Positions 60,283-64,000 of a stretch of DNA of 64,000 bases are shown one piece after another. The position numbers and the translations under genes are program-made. The DNA is from Oxalobacter vibrioformis (GTDB taxonomy: Bacteria; Pseudomonadota; Gammaproteobacteria; Burkholderiales; Burkholderiaceae_D), in NCBI RefSeq assembly GCF_027118995.1, contig NZ_CP098242.1:2542301-2606300 (forward strand), given 5' to 3'. Below the pieces are notes generated by a model, which worked only from the letters and a program-made list of their open reading frames with translations, did no database searches and was not told the origin of the DNA. Position 1 is the stretch's first letter. Each line of letters begins with the position of its first letter.

Positions 60283-60611
60283 GGTAGTCTCCTTTGCCTA
60301 TCGGCAGTTGTTGAAATGAGTTGTTTGGAACAGCGCCCGCACATGAAGTTCTCTCCAAAAAAAATATTTATTTCCTCTGGTTTTTCGACGGGATCAATAC
60401 GAAAGAAACGATGCCGCCACATCCTGGAACTTTCCCGAAAAAGTCTGCATGCAGGGCACTGAACCAGGCACTCTGCCCTTTTTCCACGACCGAAAAACCG
60501 GAAATTTCACTTTACGCTTTATTTCCAGGTTGTTTTCAGGTTAGTCTTGTTGTTACCCCTGACCTCTCACACTATTCATTGATGGAAAATCTGTAAGGAA
60601 AGGAATCTCGT
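60283..60611. other. Divergent promoter region between KGG and aldo/keto reductase genes
   Basis: About 330 bases, AT-rich near 60340-60380 and 60500-60600. No gene is supported. Confidence 0.4.
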
Positions 60612-61523
60612 ATGAAAAACATGACAAGAAAGCTTCTGCTTCTCTTTGCCGTCCTGTCCCTTCCGCTGGCAGGTCTGGCCCAGCCGGGTAAAATAACTGC
60701 CCCGGATCTCAAAATCCCCGCCCTCACCTTAAGCAACGGTGTGAAAATGCCTGCACTTGGCTTTGGCACCTTCACCCTGAAAGGGGATACGGCTGAAAAA
60801 AGCGTGGCAACAGCCATTTCGCTGGGATACCGCCTGATTGATACCGCTGCGATTTACGGCAATGAAGAAGCCGTAGGCGCAGGCATCAGGAAAAGCGGGG
60901 TTGATCGCTCCACCCTCTTTATCACCACCAAGCTGTGGGAGAGTGACGCGGGCTATGAAAATGCGAAAAAAGTACTGGAAACCTCGATGAAAAAACTTGG
61001 GGTGAAATACGTCGATCTCTACCTCATCCACTGGCCGCGCGGGGACATCAAGGGCTCATGGAAAGCGATGGAAGCGCTTTACGAAGCAGGCAAGGCAAAA
61101 GCCATTGGCGTCAGCAATTTCGAGCCCGAGCAGTTGAAAGAGCTGATGAAGACCGCCCGCATCAAACCGATGGTCAATCAGATCGAGTTTCACCCCTTCT
61201 TCCAGCAAAAAGCCGCACAGGAAGCCAACGAAAAGCTGGGCATCAAAGTCCAGGCATGGTCGCCTTTTGCCCAGGGAAGAAACAATCTCTTCACAAACCC
61301 GACCCTGCAAGCCATTGCCAAAAAGCACAACAAAACCGTGGCCCAGGTAACCCTTCGCTGGGAAGTGCAAAACGGGCTTTCCACCATTCCCCGCACCTCT
61401 GAACGCGCAGAAATGGCGGAAAATCTCGGCATCTTCGATTTCACACTCGACGCAGCCGACATGGAGAAAATCTCCACGCTCGACACGAAAACCTCGCTTT
61501 TCCCGGAATGGCGAAAAAAATAG
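60612..61523 (+). CDS. Exported aldo/keto reductase
   Basis: A 303-residue protein. An N-terminal signal peptide (MTRKLLLLFAVLSLPLAGLA from residue 4) is followed by a complete AKR barrel. The catalytic tetrad is visible: Asp/Tyr in 'LIDTAAIYGNEE', Lys in 'FITTKLWES' and His in 'YLIHWP'. 'GVSNFEPEQLKEL' and 'TIPRTSERAEMAEN' bind cofactor. AAGGAAAGG precedes the ATG. AKRs normally use NADPH in the cytoplasm, so an export signal is odd: NADPH is absent from the periplasm. Confidence 0.88.
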   Translation: MKNMTRKLLLLFAVLSLPLAGLAQPGKITAPDLKIPALTLSNGVKMPALGFGTFTLKGDTAEKSVATAISLGYRLIDTAAIYGNEEAVGAGIRKSGVDRSTLFITTKLWESDAGYENAKKVLETSMKKLGVKYVDLYLIHWPRGDIKGSWKAMEALYEAGKAKAIGVSNFEPEQLKELMKTARIKPMVNQIEFHPFFQQKAAQEANEKLGIKVQAWSPFAQGRNNLFTNPTLQAIAKKHNKTVAQVTLRWEVQNGLSTIPRTSERAEMAENLGIFDFTLDAADMEKISTLDTKTSLFPEWRKK

Positions 61524-61548
61524 AAAAGACCACCACCCTGCAAAAAAT

Positions 61549-61570
61549 CCCGCTTTCGCGGGCTTTTTTT
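61549..61570. terminator. Terminator between convergent genes
   Basis: A 5-bp GC stem (CCCGC / GCGGG) with a TTTC loop, seven T residues after and six A residues before. It can serve both the reductase gene and the DUF421 gene. Confidence 0.8.
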
Positions 61571-61584
61571 ACGTGCTGCTGCCT

Positions 61585-62232
61585 TCATGATGTCTGCTGC
61601 ATATAAGGATAAATCCACAGCCCGTTGTCGTGCCACTCGGCAATGAAAATCTTTTCCAGTGTGAAGCCCTGTCTCTCGATTTCTTCCCGGAGCCAGTTTT
61701 CATCCTGTTTGATAACTGCGAGATTGTCATAATCGATCTGCCCGTTTTCGATCACCACAATCGCCATTGCCTCGTCACCCTTTGTCACAACCGTCATCTG
61801 GCCGTTATATTCAAACCATACGTTCCTGAGTTCATCCAGATTGGGATGACCGCGCTGGTGCAGCAGCATGATGAAATCCCTCACCGATATGCGCGCCATG
61901 CTGAAATTCCTGTCGAGGACTTTTCCATCCTGCATGAGCATGATCGATTTGCCGTCGACCACGTTCTTGATCGACCAGCGCTTGAAGGATAAATAGCGCA
62001 CCCCCAACAGCATGGCCGCCCACATCCCCGCCACACCGAGCAGCATGACAACAGAGACATCAGGATTGTAGATCGGCCCGCCGATAATGGCGCCAAGGAC
62101 AATATTTCCCACCTGGTCCAGCGCGGAAATCGGCGCCAGCGCACCTTTTCCGGAAAGATAGATATAAACAAGCAAAACCACCAGGCCAGCAAGCATTTTG
62201 AGTGCAATATTCCATGATAAGGCAAGTTCCAT
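61585..62232 (-). CDS. DUF421 (YetF-like) membrane protein
   Basis: A 215-residue protein: three N-terminal spans (to about residue 80), with 'DQVGNIVLGAIIGGPIYNPD' between them. A cytoplasmic domain follows, with 'KSIMLMQDGKVLDRNFSMAR' and 'IIHQRGHPNLDEL'-type DUF421 motifs (here IMLLHQRGHPNLDELRNVWF). Some relatives act in spore-germinant or stress physiology; no molecular function is established. Confidence 0.85.
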   Translation of the reverse strand: MELALSWNIALKMLAGLVVLLVYIYLSGKGALAPISALDQVGNIVLGAIIGGPIYNPDVSVVMLLGVAGMWAAMLLGVRYLSFKRWSIKNVVDGKSIMLMQDGKVLDRNFSMARISVRDFIMLLHQRGHPNLDELRNVWFEYNGQMTVVTKGDEAMAIVVIENGQIDYDNLAVIKQDENWLREEIERQGFTLEKIFIAEWHDNGLWIYPYMQQTS

Positions 62233-62420
62233 GCCGGTATTCCTTCCACGGTGTCGACGCTCCTATTTTTGCGGATTGTTCGCCCAAGGGTTCTGAGACA
62301 AGGCAAAACATGCTGAGATTGCTGATGCGCAAACGCTTTTTTCGAACGCTTTGCCCCTGTACCTGTCATAAGGAAAATATCGTGCGGGAAAACCCTTCAG
62401 AAAATGCAAGCGGTGCGTAG

Positions 62421-62786
62421 GTGATAATGGAAATGAATACGGGGCCAGATACCGGGCAAAACAACGATTGGGGTTATCACGGCCATGTCGGCCCATCCCG
62501 CTGGGGTGAGCTCGGGGATAAGTTTGCCGTCTGTAGCTTCGGCAGTGAGCAGTCGCCCGTCAATACCGAAACCGGAGACGCCGAGCCGGCCGATCTGACG
62601 CATATCACTTTTCACTACACGCCTTCCGAATATCGCATTGTCAATAATGGCCATACCATCGAAACAGATTCGCTGATCAACCCGGCGGCGCTCTTGCCGT
62701 CAAACAGGGATTATTTTGCCGATAAGGGATCGCTGACCACCCCGCCCTGCTCGGAAAACGTCCGGTGGTGTGTCCTCATTGCGTGA
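62421..62786 (+). pseudogene. Alpha-carbonic anhydrase with internal deletion
   Basis: The frame begins 'NNDWGYHGHVGPSRWGELGD', continues 'CSFGSEQSPVNTET' and 'YRIVNNGHTIETDSL', then jumps to 'INPAALLPSNRDYFADKGSL' and 'TTPPCSENVRWCVLIA', stopping there. These are clear alpha-CA blocks, but the central segment with the zinc-binding His residues (HFHxPSEH and the third His) is gone. The last strand is missing, and so is the signal peptide expected of this periplasmic enzyme. The protein could not bind catalytic zinc. Confidence 0.85.
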
Positions 62787-62805
62787 CGGCATTACCTGAC
62801 CGCTT

Positions 62806-63504
62806 TTATGCCATTTTCCGGGCAACCATGCCCATCAGCTTTTCCACGCGGACAGCGCCGTCTTTTTTGCGCGCAGGCTCCCTGTAGTCGGCGATTTCAA
62901 GGATCTGCAAGGCGGAAAAGGCTTCACGCAGTGATTCTTCCGAATAATAATGCTCCCCGATGGCAACACCATTCAATATGGTGGACGGTGTGATGCCTTC
63001 CAGTGTAAGGCCTTCCGGCATGAACGCATCAATCTGCTCCGGTGTGAAGCTTTCCCGCATGAGAACAGCAAGCTGCTTGATGCCGTATCCTTTCAGGATC
63101 AGTATGCCACCCGGCTTCAGGGTATGTATGCAGTTCTCGAAAAGCACGGCACGCATGGCAGGGGGTGCAAAATTGGCGTTGATGATGATGACCGCGTCAT
63201 ACTGTTCCGGCTGCCAGTTCCATGTCTCAACAGAGGATACGTTGTACATGACGGAAACGCCTCTGGCGTCAGCCAGTTGCCGGGCTTTTTCCACCGCACT
63301 CTCGCTCGCATCAAAAGCGTCGACAATCAGTCCCTTTTCAGCACACCAGACGCTGTTTCGCCCTTCTCCGTCGGCTACCAGCAATACCCTTTGCGCTTTT
63401 TGCATAAACCCGGACCGTGACTCGAGATATCTGCTGGGAGGGATGGCATGGAAACGGGCACTCCCGGCCGTGTCCTGGCTTGCGGCTTGTTCGGCTGTGC
63501 TCAT
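62806..63504 (-). CDS. Class I SAM-dependent methyltransferase
   Basis: A 232-residue cytoplasmic enzyme: SAM loop 'VLLVADGEGRNSVWCAEKGL' at about residue 40, 'VDAFDASESAVEKARQLA' (acidic motif II), 'YDAVIIINANFAPP' and 'TLKPGGILILKGYG'. The architecture is like the TehB/thiopurine-type group; the substrate is unknown. Divergence from the family is small and the length is normal. Confidence 0.85.
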   Translation of the reverse strand: MSTAEQAASQDTAGSARFHAIPPSRYLESRSGFMQKAQRVLLVADGEGRNSVWCAEKGLIVDAFDASESAVEKARQLADARGVSVMYNVSSVETWNWQPEQYDAVIIINANFAPPAMRAVLFENCIHTLKPGGILILKGYGIKQLAVLMRESFTPEQIDAFMPEGLTLEGITPSTILNGVAIGEHYYSEESLREAFSALQILEIADYREPARKKDGAVRVEKLMGMVARKMA

Positions 63505-63530
63505 AACCCCCTCCTCTTGTGTGTTACCGG

Positions 63531-63866
63531 TCAGTACAGGTATTTAATCCTTTGCTGTTGATTGACGCAGGTATGGCAAAAGAAAACATCCTTTATCCGT
63601 GGCATTGATCTACAGCCCCAGATGCTGGTCAGGTTTGCCCGGCGTCTGACATCCCGGGACTGAACCTTGTTATGCCATACGACAACATTTTTCTGCTGGA
63701 GTGCCTCATGCAGACCCATTTCACTCAGGGTGATACTGCCGCCAAAACCAATCGTGCTGCGTTGCAGTTTTTTGGCGAAATAATCCGTGGCTTCTTCCCT
63801 GGTCGGGAAGAACCGGGTGGTAAAACCGTGGTTTTCAAAGTTCTGCCTGATTGTCTGATAATCCAT
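63531..63866 (-). CDS. LUD-domain protein, truncated
   Basis: The start is at the ATG at 63866 (MDYQTIRQNFENHGFTTRFF), with AAGGAG upstream; only 111 residues. The N-terminal half of an LUD (DUF162, lactate-utilisation type) domain is clear: 'REEATDYFAKKLQRSTIGFG' and 'LSEMGLHEALQQKNVVVWHN'. After RRRANL the sequence (WGCRSMPRIKDVFFCHTCVN) no longer fits and stops. Family members are about 190-210 residues with a C-terminal NID-GNRVA region that is missing here. Likely a degraded gene. Confidence 0.65.
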   Translation of the reverse strand: MDYQTIRQNFENHGFTTRFFPTREEATDYFAKKLQRSTIGFGGSITLSEMGLHEALQQKNVVVWHNKVQSRDVRRRANLTSIWGCRSMPRIKDVFFCHTCVNQQQRIKYLY

Positions 63867-63983
63867 ATGCCACTCCTTTTCTGATCCCACGTATTGAATA
63901 TAACATGGCAGCCAGCTTATTGAGAATGGGCATGGAAAACCTGTTTTTATCTGCTTTTTTCCCTGTGAAAAGGGCAAAATAAA

Positions 63984-64000
63984 AGCCGGAGAATCCGGCT
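63984..64000. terminator. Hairpin at the window edge, probable terminator
   Basis: A 7-bp perfect stem (AGCCGGA / TCCGGCT) with a GAA loop, preceded by an A-rich stretch, reaches the last base. It probably terminates a gene lying beyond the window. Confidence 0.55.

Noticed and set aside
1..64000. tRNA, rRNA, CRISPR arrays, replication origin
   Set aside because: No tRNA T-loop pattern, no rRNA sequence and no regularly spaced repeats were seen on either strand.

Overview
The window looks like chromosome of a betaproteobacterium. The order rne / rluC (divergent) / HAD phosphatase / sppA-type peptidase is typical of Burkholderiales. A fermentative adhE, an EFR1-type ferredoxin and a molybdenum-cofactor operon suggest an anaerobe; Oxalobacter or a close relative in Oxalobacteraceae is my best guess. 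That is inference from gene content; no rRNA, tRNA or oxalate gene is present to settle it.

Layout. 1-9.9 kb: the C-terminal part of an autotransporter (cut by the window edge), a DUF5610 protein, a 3-hydroxyacyl-CoA dehydrogenase, several lineage-type hypotheticals, and a beta-propeller protein followed by a HipA-like kinase with no visible HipB. 9.9-13.3 kb: moaA-mobA-moeA operon ending against an IS3-type transposase remnant. 13.3-16.3 kb: unknown protein plus Sel1-repeat genes, one decayed. 16.3-23 kb: rne with a long leader, rluC, HAD phosphatase, S49 peptidase. 23-32.3 kb: MarC, membrane and Sel1 genes, a MoxR/VWA pair beside a broken CYTH gene, a Cpx-like two-component pair, an EF-hand protein and a decayed tautomerase. 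32.3-37 kb: a five-gene cysteine/sulfur operon (two trans-sulfuration PLP enzymes, cysK, Rrf2 regulator, ThiF/MoeB-like) headed by a perfect 17-bp inverted repeat that overlaps the ribosome binding site. 37.4-42.0 kb: a complete mobile element with a 6-bp target duplication and tandem-repeat ends. It carries arsR, arsM, a DUF4238 gene, an unknown gene and an ISNCY/IS1202-type transposase. 42-43.1 kb: fluoride riboswitch, crcB and a DUF190 gene cut short by recombination with a Sel1 fragment. 43.1-54.8 kb: TRIC channel, AraC regulator, EFR1 ferredoxin, a frameshifted AAA+ ATPase, adhE translationally coupled to a phosphotransferase, SDR, EamA. 54.9-59.8 kb: a lipid A block (response regulator, sensor kinase, small membrane protein, eptA, and lpxI), with matching 10-bp-period direct repeats upstream of both the regulator and lpxI. 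60-64 kb: KGG stress protein, exported aldo/keto reductase, DUF421, an alpha-carbonic anhydrase with its zinc site deleted, a methyltransferase and a truncated LUD protein.

Two themes run through the window. First, at least four and perhaps six genes are broken by single-base indels in homopolymer runs. Either the assembly has homopolymer errors or these genes are drifting or slipping; repairing the run restores family-typical protein each time. Second, there is genuine decay: the tautomerase, carbonic anhydrase, DUF190/Sel1 chimera, IS3 remnant and Sel1 fragment cannot be explained by single-base errors. The most distinctive finding is the self-contained 4.56-kb arsenic-methylation transposable unit at 37414-41969.
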